Assembly (NCBI GenBank): GCA_947623845.1
Contig: CANQHM010000015.1
Location: 1-27,281 of the forward strand
DNA length: 27,281 nt
Reading direction: 5' to 3'
Origin: an uncultured Bacilli bacterium
Lineage (GTDB): Bacteria > Bacillota_I > Bacilli_A > RF39 > UBA660
In this document: one piece after another, positions 14,882-23,528 of the stretch
Layout: every line of letters begins with the position of its first letter
How positions within the stretch are numbered: position 1 is the stretch's first letter
Program-made: the position numbers and the translations under genes
The notes under the pieces: model-generated
Seen by the model: the letters and a program-made list of their open reading frames with translations, nothing else
Told to the model about the DNA's origin: nothing
The model's database searches: none

Positions 14882-14918
14882 AAAAAAGAAGATAAAGTGT
14901 TTGCTTATCTTCTTTTTT
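14882..14918 (+). terminator. intrinsic terminator after the coiled-coil gene
   Basis: AAGAAGATAA and TTATCTTCTT enclose a short loop, flanked by As and Ts. Its right arm overlaps the -35 region of the next promoter. Confidence 0.9.
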
Positions 14919-14928
14919 GTGCTATAAT
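14901..14928 (+). promoter_or_regulatory. promoter of the main T4SS operon
   Basis: TTGCTT (14901-14906), a 16-base spacer and TATAAT (14923-14928) with TGC before it (extended -10). The -35 box lies inside the terminator stem, so read-through from upstream and initiation here could influence each other. Confidence 0.7.
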
Positions 14929-14951
14929 TTTTATGGTATGAGGTGAAAAAG

Positions 14952-15578
14952 ATGGAAAAGAAAAATTTTAATAAGTTATTCTTAATAGCCTTTACTTTAT
15001 TTTGTATTTTTGTTTTTAATATAAATGGAAAAGCATTAAAAGTAGGAGAAAGTACAACATTTGCATATAAATGTACCTTAAATAGTAGTGGGGCGAGGAT
15101 AAGCGTTTCTAGTGAAGGATTACCCCTTTTAAAAAGACATTTAACAACGGTAACGTGTACAGCTCCGGGGACAGTCGAAGTTGATTGTGATACGGGGTTG
15201 TTTTCCCATGAAACACATGTAATTACCTGTGAAGAAAATCCTAATGGTAGTGGGGGAACTGGCGCAATTGATATTGATCCTCAGGAAGATGACGAAGAAT
15301 GCGAAAAATATCTTGGGAGAGTAGATGATCCAACTTCAATTGCTTATTTATTACAAGAAGTTTTTGATGTAATTAAATTTGTTGATGTCGTGTTAGTGTT
15401 GGTTTTAACTATTGTATCTTTTACGCAAGCAGTAGTAAAAGGGGGAGACGAACTTAAAAAAGCAGGGATTACTACTTTAAAACGAGTTATTATTGGAGTC
15501 GTAATCTTCTTTGTTCCAGGTTTAATTAGCTTCTTCTTTAATATGGTAGGGTTATATGGAACCTGTGGAATAGGATAG
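14952..15578 (+). CDS. secreted pilin-like T4SS protein with two membrane helices
   Basis: The 208-residue protein has an N-terminal signal peptide (KLFLIAFTLFCIFVF, then NGKAL). An extracellular Cys-rich domain of about 100 residues follows (KCTLNSSG, VTCTAPG, DCDTG, ITCEENPNG), which looks like a small disulphide-bonded beta domain. The last 75 residues carry two hydrophobic helices with a charged loop (VVKGGDELKKAG). These match the pilin gene at 11819 in spacing and pattern (GKAVVGSKDDDVKKA there), so both belong to the VirB2/TrbC-like group. This copy has gained the outer domain. ATG 14952 fits the AGGTGA at 14941-14946 better than the GTG at 14943. It leads the operon through to the lipoprotein. 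Confidence 0.75.
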   Translation: MEKKNFNKLFLIAFTLFCIFVFNINGKALKVGESTTFAYKCTLNSSGARISVSSEGLPLLKRHLTTVTCTAPGTVEVDCDTGLFSHETHVITCEENPNGSGGTGAIDIDPQEDDEECEKYLGRVDDPTSIAYLLQEVFDVIKFVDVVLVLVLTIVSFTQAVVKGGDELKKAGITTLKRVIIGVVIFFVPGLISFFFNMVGLYGTCGIG

Positions 15579-15588
15579 GTGGTTACTT

Positions 15589-17985
15589 ATGCTAATATTT
15601 GATGCTTTAGGGTTAAGTAATGTATTAATTGGTCTATTTTTAGAAATAGATTCTTTAGTATATGCTATTTTAAGTTATATGTTTCAAGTTTATATGTATA
15701 TTGCCAGTGCAGAAGTGTTTACGGAAGCAACTTTTAAAGAAATTGCCGAAAGAGCTTATATTGTTATAGGGGTAGTAGCATTATTTTTAGTAGCTTTTTC
15801 TTTATTACAAGCAATAATTAATCCGGATAATATGAAGGGGAAAAACTCTCCGGTTAAAGTAATTCAAAATGTTTTAATAAGTATAGTATTACTTGGAGTG
15901 ACACCAATGATATTTGACTTTGCGTATGAATTGCAAAATAGAGTAATAAATAGTGGTATTTTACAAAAGTTAATTTTAGGTGGTAATACAGTAACGGGAC
16001 AGATGGTAGATTGTGAAACTTCTAAAGAACGAGATCGGCTTACTCTTCTTAGTGAAACCCATCCGGAATTAGTAAATAATACTGAAGATATAGATTTAGA
16101 ATATTTAGGGGCTTCTATGTCGGTGGGAATGTTTAGTAGTTTTTTCTATGGAGTTGGAAGTAGTGGTACGGATTATTATGGCTTTAATATTGAACCTAAA
16201 TCCTTTGAAATATGGGATATACTAGATTTACCAACTGCACTTATTGGAACTGTTTTTGATGGAATAAGAAATATTCTTTTTGGTGATGGGGAAGACCCAC
16301 ATACATTATGTGAAACTTATGAAGCAGTTAAAATGACCGGGAATTTTACTTTCTTTAAAGACTATGTAGGAAACGCTTCCGAGGTACAAGATCCAGCGAA
16401 AGTACAATATACTTATTTTATATCAACCCTTTTTGGTGGTTATGCTATTTATATGTTATTAAGCTTTTGTATTGGACTTGCAGTACGGGCATTTAAATTA
16501 GGTTTTTATCAAATTATTGCCCCAATTCCAATATTATCAAGAGTTGTACCACAAGGTAAAAAAGTTTTTGATAATTGGGTAAAGAATACATTATCTACTT
16601 TTGCAGAGGTATTTATTAGATTAGTTATTATCTTCTTTGCTATATTTATGATAAATTTAATTGTAACTAAAGCTCCTTATGAAATTATAACCGCAAATAT
16701 TCCATTTAATTTAATTAATCCGGGAAATGTATTTATGAATACGGCGGCTTTAACAGGGGTAACTATTAGAGTTTATTTACTTGGTAGAGCATTATTAATC
16801 TTAGGGGTATTAATATTTGCTAATAAAGCTATTAAGATCGTTACGGATTTATTTGGTATTAAATCTGGTTCATTTAAACTCGGAATTAAAGATCAAATTA
16901 AAGAAGCAATGTTTATTGGTAAACCACTTGCTAAAGGTATGGATAAGGCCCAAGGATTCATTACCGGAGCAGCAGGAGCTGGATTCTCAGCATTAAAAGG
17001 AAAAATAACGGGAAGAGGACCTGTTGTATCAATTGGCCAATCTCTTTTAACTGGTGGCATTGGTGGTGCTGGTAAAGGTGGAAACCAATTTGGATCACAA
17101 AGAGATGCCGAATTTAAACGACAAACGGGTAAAGAAGGACCTGATACGATTTGGGGTAATTTTGATAGATGGTCTAAAGACCGGACTAAGACAGCGAATA
17201 AGAATGCTCGAGAAGCACATAAAAATTATATTAAAGATGTTGAATCAAGCGATGCTTGGAAAGAAGAATATAATGAAATTAGAGATAGGATTCTAGAACA
17301 AGCGCCTCTTCAAGCAGAGATAACTGCTAATGTTGAAAAAATTAAAGATGCCTTTATTGAAAAAGAAGTTAATGCCGAAAAGGAACGTCAAAGAGAAGCT
17401 TTCCATATGGATGAGAAGTTAGAAGCGGAAAAAGCTAAGAATAATGAATTAGTTAAAAATGCTATGGGAGATAGCCGTTTTAGTAATATTGTTGATAGTA
17501 TTGCGGAAAGAAATAGAAAATATAATATTAATGGTATGTCACATGATGATATTTTAAAAGAAGCTTTAAAGATATATGGGGAAACCTCTAATGATGAAGA
17601 AGTTAGAAGACGGATGCCTTTAGCATTAGATGAAAATCTATTAAAACAAAGTCTGGAAGATAGTTTTGAGAAAACCTTTGATTCGGCACCTGTTAAAGAC
17701 AAAGCCAGTAAATTATTTGATGCAGAGCATCTTAAAGATACGACTGAATCCGTTAAAGAACAATATGTGGCTGAACATAAAGACATTAGTGATGCTATAA
17801 CTAAACAAATTACTGATGAGTTTAAAGCATCTGATGAGTTATATAAACAAGCTAAAGGTGTTGTAGGTGATTGGGAAACGGCTGAAAGACAAAAAGACTT
17901 TAGAGCAGTTGTTGAAAAGATGATGAAAGATGAAAAAGAAAAGAATGGTGGAGGAACACCTCCTCCTAAGGATGATAAAAAGTAA
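15589..17985 (+). CDS. VirB6/TrbL-like channel protein with long cytoplasmic tail
   Basis: The 798-residue protein has about six to eight hydrophobic helices in residues 1-430, with a long polar loop at about 140-270 that should face outward. This is the VirB6/TrbL layout; the stretch AFKLGFYQIIAPIPILSRVV is typical of Gram-positive TrbL/PrgH-like proteins. Residues about 435-520 are Gly/Ala-rich (GITGAAGAGFSALKGKITG-like). The remaining 280 residues are charged and helical, ending NGGGTPPPKDDKK, and should lie in the cytoplasm. In the family this subunit forms the membrane passage for the substrate. AGGTGG overlaps the stop codon of the preceding gene. Confidence 0.8.
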   Translation: MLIFDALGLSNVLIGLFLEIDSLVYAILSYMFQVYMYIASAEVFTEATFKEIAERAYIVIGVVALFLVAFSLLQAIINPDNMKGKNSPVKVIQNVLISIVLLGVTPMIFDFAYELQNRVINSGILQKLILGGNTVTGQMVDCETSKERDRLTLLSETHPELVNNTEDIDLEYLGASMSVGMFSSFFYGVGSSGTDYYGFNIEPKSFEIWDILDLPTALIGTVFDGIRNILFGDGEDPHTLCETYEAVKMTGNFTFFKDYVGNASEVQDPAKVQYTYFISTLFGGYAIYMLLSFCIGLAVRAFKLGFYQIIAPIPILSRVVPQGKKVFDNWVKNTLSTFAEVFIRLVIIFFAIFMINLIVTKAPYEIITANIPFNLINPGNVFMNTAALTGVTIRVYLLGRALLILGVLIFANKAIKIVTDLFGIKSGSFKLGIKDQIKEAMFIGKPLAKGMDKAQGFITGAAGAGFSALKGKITGRGPVVSIGQSLLTGGIGGAGKGGNQFGSQRDAEFKRQTGKEGPDTIWGNFDRWSKDRTKTANKNAREAHKNYIKDVESSDAWKEEYNEIRDRILEQAPLQAEITANVEKIKDAFIEKEVNAEKERQREAFHMDEKLEAEKAKNNELVKNAMGDSRFSNIVDSIAERNRKYNINGMSHDDILKEALKIYGETSNDEEVRRRMPLALDENLLKQSLEDSFEKTFDSAPVKDKASKLFDAEHLKDTTESVKEQYVAEHKDISDAITKQITDEFKASDELYKQAKGVVGDWETAERQKDFRAVVEKMMKDEKEKNGGGTPPPKDDKK

Positions 17986-17999
17986 AAAGGGTGATATAG

Positions 18000-18320
18000 A
18001 TGGATAATGATATTTATTTAATACCGGCGAATTCTAAAAAATCAATGTTGATTTTAGGATTCTTTACTCCTATGGATTTAATAATCTTTGGGGTAGGATG
18101 TACATTTACATTAGCGATGTTGTTCTTAATTAGAACGAATACCATATCGGAGATGATAATCTTGTTACTACCGGCTTTAATTACGGGATTCTTAGTTATG
18201 CCGGTACCATATTATCATAACGTTATGACCCTTATTGGAAATATATATAATTTTTATAAAGGAAGAAGAAGGTATTATTGGAAAGGTTGGTGTATACGCG
18301 ATGTTCATAGAGAGCAGTAA
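18000..18320 (+). CDS. PrgI-family (VirB3-like) T4SS membrane protein
   Basis: The 106-residue protein matches the PrgI/VirB3 pattern. It starts IYLIPANSKKS, has two adjacent hydrophobic helices (FFTPMDLIIFGVGCTFTLAM and IILLLPALITGFLVMPV), and continues with YHNVMTLIGNIYNFYKGRR, the amphipathic segment typical of PrgI. VirB3-type proteins couple the VirB4 ATPase to the membrane channel, and the next two genes encode VirB4 parts. Its end overlaps the following gene by 20 bases. Confidence 0.85.
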   Translation: MDNDIYLIPANSKKSMLILGFFTPMDLIIFGVGCTFTLAMLFLIRTNTISEMIILLLPALITGFLVMPVPYYHNVMTLIGNIYNFYKGRRRYYWKGWCIRDVHREQ

Positions 18321-18861
18321 ATCTGGTGGAAAATATGCGGAAGATTGGTTACCAGTTAAAAATATTTTAAATGGAATGATTCAACTTGAGAATGGTTTTT
18401 ATGTTACGGGAATTAAAGTTATTCCTAAAAATATTTTTATTCTAGATCCGCAAGAAAGGGAAAATGTTTTATTCAATTTACGGAATTTTTACAATATTAT
18501 TGATTATGAATTTTGGTTAATAGTAGCAGATCGCCCAGTAGATATTAATGCATATCTTGCGCATTTACAAATGAATTATAATACCGCGAAAACGGCGGCA
18601 GCAAGAAAGATAATCATGCAAGATATTAATAAAGCTAATGCCTTTATGGGGGCGGAATATAACGTAATTGATACCGAATATTTTATTCTATTCAAAGAAA
18701 AGAAATTAGAAATAATTCAAAAGAAATTACATAATTTAATTGCTAATTTAGCAAATGCAGGCATTAATTCCATGCAAGTTTCTAACTCTGATTTAAGAAT
18801 GATTTTAGATAACTTCTTAAATGGGGGCGCAACCACAAATTTTGGGACGGTGATGTCATAA
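18301..18861 (+). CDS. VirB4 N-terminal part (TrsE-like), encoded separately
   Basis: The 186-residue protein corresponds to the N-terminal domain of VirB4/TrsE-type ATPases: WLPVKNI, then MIQLENGFYVTGIKV and NIFILDPQERE. It has no Walker motifs. Together with the next gene (595 residues) the total is about 780, the usual length of a one-piece VirB4. The two are joined by the overlapping stop-start TAATG at 18859-18863. ATG 18301 is used, inside the end of the PrgI gene. A frameshift in an ancestral single gene or a long-standing split are both possible. The clean overlap and the intact motifs of the second part favour a working two-piece protein. Confidence 0.75.
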   Translation: MFIESSKSGGKYAEDWLPVKNILNGMIQLENGFYVTGIKVIPKNIFILDPQERENVLFNLRNFYNIIDYEFWLIVADRPVDINAYLAHLQMNYNTAKTAAARKIIMQDINKANAFMGAEYNVIDTEYFILFKEKKLEIIQKKLHNLIANLANAGINSMQVSNSDLRMILDNFLNGGATTNFGTVMS

Positions 18862-20648
18862 TGAGTAGTTTTAAAAGTGAAATAGCTCCGAAAGGAATGG
18901 AGTTTAAAACCAATGAATTTATCATAAGTGATAAATATGCTACGATTCTTACGATAGTAAGTTACCCAAAATATATAAGACCAGGTTATTTAGCAAATCT
19001 TACAAATATTGCCGGGGTTAAATTAGTTGCTAAACATATTCCTATCGATTATACGACGATGTCTAAAACTTTAAATAAAGAAATCGCCGATTTAAAAATG
19101 CGTTATCAAACCGAAAATGATAAAACTATTCAAGAAAGATTAAGACAAGATTATGAATCGCTAGATAGTTTTATTAAAATGATAGCATCTACCCAATCAA
19201 GAATCTTTGACTTTCAATTACATTTACTAATTATGGCTAATTCGAAAGAAGAATTAGAAATGAAAAAAGTACAAGTACGAGGATTCTTAGAAACTTTGTC
19301 ATTACAAGGAGTACCATTATTATTTGAACAAGAAAAAGTTTTAAAATCAATTTTACCAGTGTTCCCAAAACAAGATATTGAAAATCGGGTAGGTATTCCA
19401 ATTCCGTCACCAACTTTAGCAGCCATGTATCCGTTTATCTTTGATAGTGTAAAGGATCCAGGAAATGCTACTTTGTTTGGAGTTGACTTTTCTGGTGGGG
19501 TAGTATTATTTAATCAATTCTTATATAAAGAAAAGAAAGAAAATAACCGGGTTAATGCTAATATGATTATTTTAGGTTCTTCTGGTAGTGGTAAATCGAC
19601 AGCAGCGAAATTACTTTTAAGAACGCATATTAGAAGTGATTATAAGATAATTGCGATCGACCCTGAAGGGGAGTTAGAAGACTTATGTAAAAATGTCGGA
19701 GGAGACTTCCTAGACTTAGGTCGGGGTGGTGAATACGGGTTAATTAATCCTTTAGAAGTTGTATTAGATGCTGATGAAGAAGCTTCTGCTAATGGAGCTG
19801 GTTATGCGATACTTACAAGAACTTTACAATCATTAAAAGCGTTTATGAAATATTATTCCCCATCTATTGAAGATGATGTCTTAACACTATTTAGTGAAGT
19901 AGTTCAAGATACTTATAAAAGATTTAAGATTGATTTTGAAACGGATTTTACTAATTTAACTAGTGAAGATTATCCAACATTTGATGATGTTTATGCAACG
20001 ATTAATGGAAAAATTTTAAATATTCCCGAAGAAACACATGAAAAAGATATTTTAAGAAGACTAGAAATTAAAATAAGACCATTAGTTAAAGAATTAAGAT
20101 ATTACTTTACAGGTAAAACGTCATTAAGTATTAATAGTAATTTAATAGTCTTTAATATTAAAGAGTTAATGACTAGTGATGAAAATGTGCGGAATGCTTT
20201 ATTCTTTAATATTTTAAAGTATGCTTGGGGTATGTGTTTGGATGTGGAAACGACTAGTGTATTATATGTTGATGAAGCGCATGTCTTATTATCTAGTAAA
20301 AATGAATTAGGAGCCGAGTTCTTAGCCCAAATTCAAAGACGGAGTCGAAAATATAATTCTGGTACTATAATTATTACGCAACAACCAACCGACTTTGCGG
20401 CACCTAACTTAATAATGCATGGTAAAGCAATATTTGATAATGCATCATATTACTTAGTTATGAATTTAAAGAAACAAGCAGTTGATGATTTAGCATTATT
20501 AATCGATTTAAATGAAAGTGAAAAAGATACGATTAAATATTATAATCAAGGTGAAGGATTATTTATTTGTGGCAGTAGAAGAATGAGAATAAAAGTGGTT
20601 TGTACCCAAGAAGAATTAGATAGCTTTGGGGCTAGTGGAGGTTTTTAA
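18861..20648 (+). CDS. VirB4-like T4SS ATPase
   Basis: The 595-residue protein is the motor part of VirB4/TraE. Walker A is GSSGSGKST near residue 239 and Walker B is SVLYVDEAH near 467. The VirB4-type IDPEGELEDLCKNVGGDFLDL follows Walker A, and a late IIITQQPTDF corresponds to a conserved helicase-like motif. VirB4 ATPases power pilus assembly and substrate transport in all conjugative systems. The N-terminal domain is encoded by the gene just upstream. TAATG coupling should keep the two products in equal amounts. Confidence 0.93.
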   Translation: MSSFKSEIAPKGMEFKTNEFIISDKYATILTIVSYPKYIRPGYLANLTNIAGVKLVAKHIPIDYTTMSKTLNKEIADLKMRYQTENDKTIQERLRQDYESLDSFIKMIASTQSRIFDFQLHLLIMANSKEELEMKKVQVRGFLETLSLQGVPLLFEQEKVLKSILPVFPKQDIENRVGIPIPSPTLAAMYPFIFDSVKDPGNATLFGVDFSGGVVLFNQFLYKEKKENNRVNANMIILGSSGSGKSTAAKLLLRTHIRSDYKIIAIDPEGELEDLCKNVGGDFLDLGRGGEYGLINPLEVVLDADEEASANGAGYAILTRTLQSLKAFMKYYSPSIEDDVLTLFSEVVQDTYKRFKIDFETDFTNLTSEDYPTFDDVYATINGKILNIPEETHEKDILRRLEIKIRPLVKELRYYFTGKTSLSINSNLIVFNIKELMTSDENVRNALFFNILKYAWGMCLDVETTSVLYVDEAHVLLSSKNELGAEFLAQIQRRSRKYNSGTIIITQQPTDFAAPNLIMHGKAIFDNASYYLVMNLKKQAVDDLALLIDLNESEKDTIKYYNQGEGLFICGSRRMRIKVVCTQEELDSFGASGGF

Positions 20649-20671
20649 TCGTTAATAGGAGTTGATGGTTT

Positions 20672-22714
20672 GTGAATGAAGAAGAAAGAAATGAAGAATT
20701 AAAAAAACAACAAGACGAACTTGCTGCGGATTCCACAAGCCGTGTTTTAAGCACCGCTGCTAAAGCCGCTGCTACGGCTGCGGGGGCTCCTGAAGTTGGG
20801 GCTATTATTGGAGCAGCCGAAAAAATTCCAGGTGTTAAAGAAGCGGAACGCGAACTTTCTAAAAAAATTAATGATCAACTTCCTGAACAAGCTAAGGAAT
20901 CATTAGCGAAAAATAATCAAGCTGTAAATCTAGCATCCAATATTGCTGATACGGCTCTTGCAGCGAGTACAAATGCTCCTGGAACGAATACACCAAATAA
21001 TGGTACTTATATAACGCCAGGAGGAGCAACTCTTAATAATCAACCCCAAAAATCAGGAAATCAAAAATTGGAAGATAAAGTGCCGGGACCTAAAAAAGTT
21101 AATAGTACAGATCCTAAAGCACTAAAAAAAGAAAAGAAAGTTGTAGAAAGGGAACAACCAAAGGGGTATGATCCTAATTTACAAAATCAAAATAAAAAAG
21201 ATAGTAAAAAAGTTCCGAAAATAGATCGAAGTAGACTTAAAAATAAAGATGCAGTGGTAAGAGAAGAAAACCGGAATGTTGAAACTGAAGGAGAAGAAAA
21301 TTCCAAAGTTAATGCTTCTTCTAATAATGAAAATGAGGAAAATGAAAAGAAAAAGAAATCTTTAGGGAAAAAGGCTTTAAGTATAGGGGCAAAAATATTT
21401 ATAATGAAGCATCTTCCTTTAGTTATTGGAATTATTGCTTTATTACTTTTAATTTTTATTGTTATTATAGTGACAATATTTTTAAATGATGATGTCATGT
21501 CTAATTATACGCAAGTAAGTAATCCTACTTGTGGACGAGTAAGATTTAATGAAGATGTAGAAGAATATAATGAACAAATTGCTGAGCTTGAAAGACAAAT
21601 TTTAGTAGCAACTAATGCTAATGATACTGAAGAAATAGAACGCTTACAAACTGAAAGAGAAAATATGAGAATACCTTCTCATGATATAGATGATTATGTA
21701 GCAGGAGTAATTCAAGCTGAAGTAGGAGGATTTGATAACGAAGAAATATATAAAGTATTTTCTGTAGTAGTAAAAACTTATCTTTTTAGAAATAGTTCCA
21801 TTGAAGATAATTATTGTTACATAAGTAATAGTAGTAATGCCCAAAATTATGTCGAACCAACTAATGAAAAAATTATGGAAGTCGTTAAAGCAAATCATGC
21901 TTTAGTGTTAACAAAAAATGGAGAATATGCTAGTACCGAGTATGATGCTTTTTGTTTAGATCATGAAACTGATAAGTATTATATTATTAAACAAAAAAAA
22001 CAAGCTTTTCCTAAAAAATGGATTGAAAGATTAATAAATCAATTTGGAGATCCTAATTGGTTAGAAGAAGAATGTGCAGGAGGACACGGAAGAGGAATGA
22101 GTCAATATGGGGCTTATTATCTTATTAGTGTTTTAAAATATGATTGGAAAAGTGTTTTAGATTATTATTATGGTAGTAGAATTGAACTGCATTATGTTAA
22201 TATTAGTGATATGGATGAAGAAGGTAATATTGTTTCAGTAGGAGTAGTAGGTAGTGCGGATTTACCAACGGGAGCTGGTGGGTTTGCATGGCCGGTAACC
22301 GGAATGGATGCTTCTAATACTTGTTCGAGAGGAATTGGTGTAGATGGTCATACCGGAATGGATATAAGAAGAGCTAAAGGGACACCCGTTTATGCTTCAG
22401 CGTCTGGGGTAGTAACGGGAGTAGGTAAAGTTGGGACTAACGGACTACACTGGAGCTATGGAAATGGCGTTAAAATTAAAACTGATAATGGTTATACTAC
22501 AATTTATGCCCACTTTGATCAACCACCATTTGTATCGATGAATCAAAGAGTGGAACAAGGTCAACAAATTGGGGTAGTAGGAACTACGGGTAATTCAACC
22601 GGGTACCACTTACATTTCGAAGTTCATGATAGTGCGGGAAATAAAATAGATCCTTATACCTTGCTATCAGGATTACCAGTTTGCTGTTCAAGAGGAAGGA
22701 CGTGTCCACGATGA
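20672..22714 (+). CDS. membrane-anchored wall hydrolase with SpoIID-like and M23 domains
   Basis: The 680-residue protein combines several parts. Residues 1-240 are a disordered, charged cytoplasmic segment. A single membrane helix lies at about 248-271. A SpoIID-like domain spans about 335-505, with DDYVAGVIQAEVGGF, a T4-lysozyme-like charged surface and GHGRGMSQYGA. An M23 (LytM) peptidase follows at about 535-670, with metal ligands in HTGMDI and HLHFEV. SpoIID enzymes are lytic transglycosylases acting on denuded glycan, and M23 enzymes cut peptide cross-links. The pair would open peptidoglycan for the secretion channel, the role of VirB1 in Gram-negative systems. The GTG start has AGGAG ten bases upstream. 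It ends in an ATGA overlap with the lipoprotein gene. Confidence 0.88.
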   Translation: MNEEERNEELKKQQDELAADSTSRVLSTAAKAAATAAGAPEVGAIIGAAEKIPGVKEAERELSKKINDQLPEQAKESLAKNNQAVNLASNIADTALAASTNAPGTNTPNNGTYITPGGATLNNQPQKSGNQKLEDKVPGPKKVNSTDPKALKKEKKVVEREQPKGYDPNLQNQNKKDSKKVPKIDRSRLKNKDAVVREENRNVETEGEENSKVNASSNNENEENEKKKKSLGKKALSIGAKIFIMKHLPLVIGIIALLLLIFIVIIVTIFLNDDVMSNYTQVSNPTCGRVRFNEDVEEYNEQIAELERQILVATNANDTEEIERLQTERENMRIPSHDIDDYVAGVIQAEVGGFDNEEIYKVFSVVVKTYLFRNSSIEDNYCYISNSSNAQNYVEPTNEKIMEVVKANHALVLTKNGEYASTEYDAFCLDHETDKYYIIKQKKQAFPKKWIERLINQFGDPNWLEEECAGGHGRGMSQYGAYYLISVLKYDWKSVLDYYYGSRIELHYVNISDMDEEGNIVSVGVVGSADLPTGAGGFAWPVTGMDASNTCSRGIGVDGHTGMDIRRAKGTPVYASASGVVTGVGKVGTNGLHWSYGNGVKIKTDNGYTTIYAHFDQPPFVSMNQRVEQGQQIGVVGTTGNSTGYHLHFEVHDSAGNKIDPYTLLSGLPVCCSRGRTCPR

Positions 22715-23469
22715 AAAAATTAATAGTTTTAATAAGTTTCTTAATTCTTCTAAGTGGATGTACAGTCAATTATAATATAACTATTGATGAAAATAATATT
22801 AAAGAAAATATTGTGGTAGAAGATAATATTACTAATGGAAGAACGAAAGAAGATATCGTAAGTTTTTATAATAATTGGTATCCCGTGTATCTTTATGAAG
22901 GGGTAATTGATGATTATAGTGTTAAAGTAGATGATGCGGTTTATTATAATAAAGGAAATATCGTAGAAACCGAAAATGGTTATAATTACTCTTATTCTTA
23001 TAATCATAAAATTGACGATTATAAGAATAGTACGATCTGGAATTTATACTTGGTTAATAATACATTAAGTAATACTTCTAAAAATATTTCCATTTATTCA
23101 GGTAAAGGAATGCAATTATTTAATAAATCTTTTATTGATAATTTAAATGTCTCAATAACTACTTCTTTAAAAGTAGGAGAACATAATGCCGATAGAGTAG
23201 AAGGAAATACCTATATTTGGGAATATAATTTAAGTAATTATCGTGATAAAAGTATTGAGTTAGAACTTTTAAAGGATGAAGAAACAAATGAAGAAGAGGA
23301 GCCTTCAAATCCCGAAGTAAAACCAGATACTAATCGAGAAGAAAAAGAAGAACAACCTAGTGTACCAGAAGAAGTAGTAACAACTAAAAGTAATAATATG
23401 GTTTTAATATTAAGTGTCTTAGGAATATTCTTTGTTGTCTTAATAATCTTATTAAAAATTCGTAAATAA
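22711..23469 (+). CDS. T4SS-associated lipoprotein with C-terminal membrane helix
   Basis: The 252-residue protein has a lipoprotein signal (KKLIVLISFLILLSGC) with the lipobox LSGC. The body is Asn/Tyr-rich, beta-type and extracellular. A Glu/Pro-rich linker (EEEEPSNPEVKPDTNREEKE) precedes a C-terminal hydrophobic helix (MVLILSVLGIFFVVLIILL) ending in KIRK. It is thus fixed to the membrane at both ends. I do not recognise the family. ATG 22711 overlaps the stop of the hydrolase gene (ATGA), with GAGGAAGGA ahead of it, so it is part of the same operon and likely positioned near the wall hydrolase. Confidence 0.85.
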   Translation: MKKLIVLISFLILLSGCTVNYNITIDENNIKENIVVEDNITNGRTKEDIVSFYNNWYPVYLYEGVIDDYSVKVDDAVYYNKGNIVETENGYNYSYSYNHKIDDYKNSTIWNLYLVNNTLSNTSKNISIYSGKGMQLFNKSFIDNLNVSITTSLKVGEHNADRVEGNTYIWEYNLSNYRDKSIELELLKDEETNEEEEPSNPEVKPDTNREEKEEQPSVPEEVVTTKSNNMVLILSVLGIFFVVLIILLKIRK

Positions 23470-23495
23470 ACATAGTAAAGTAGCAATTTTTATTG

Positions 23496-23501
23496 TATAA
23501 T
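23496..23501 (+). promoter_or_regulatory. -10 box of the coupling-protein gene
   Basis: A perfect TATAAT in the 59-base gap after the lipoprotein gene; the -35 region (TAGTAA, 23473-23478, 17 bases away) is weak. Confidence 0.5.
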
Positions 23502-23528
23502 TATTATATATTTAATTAGGTGGTGGAT

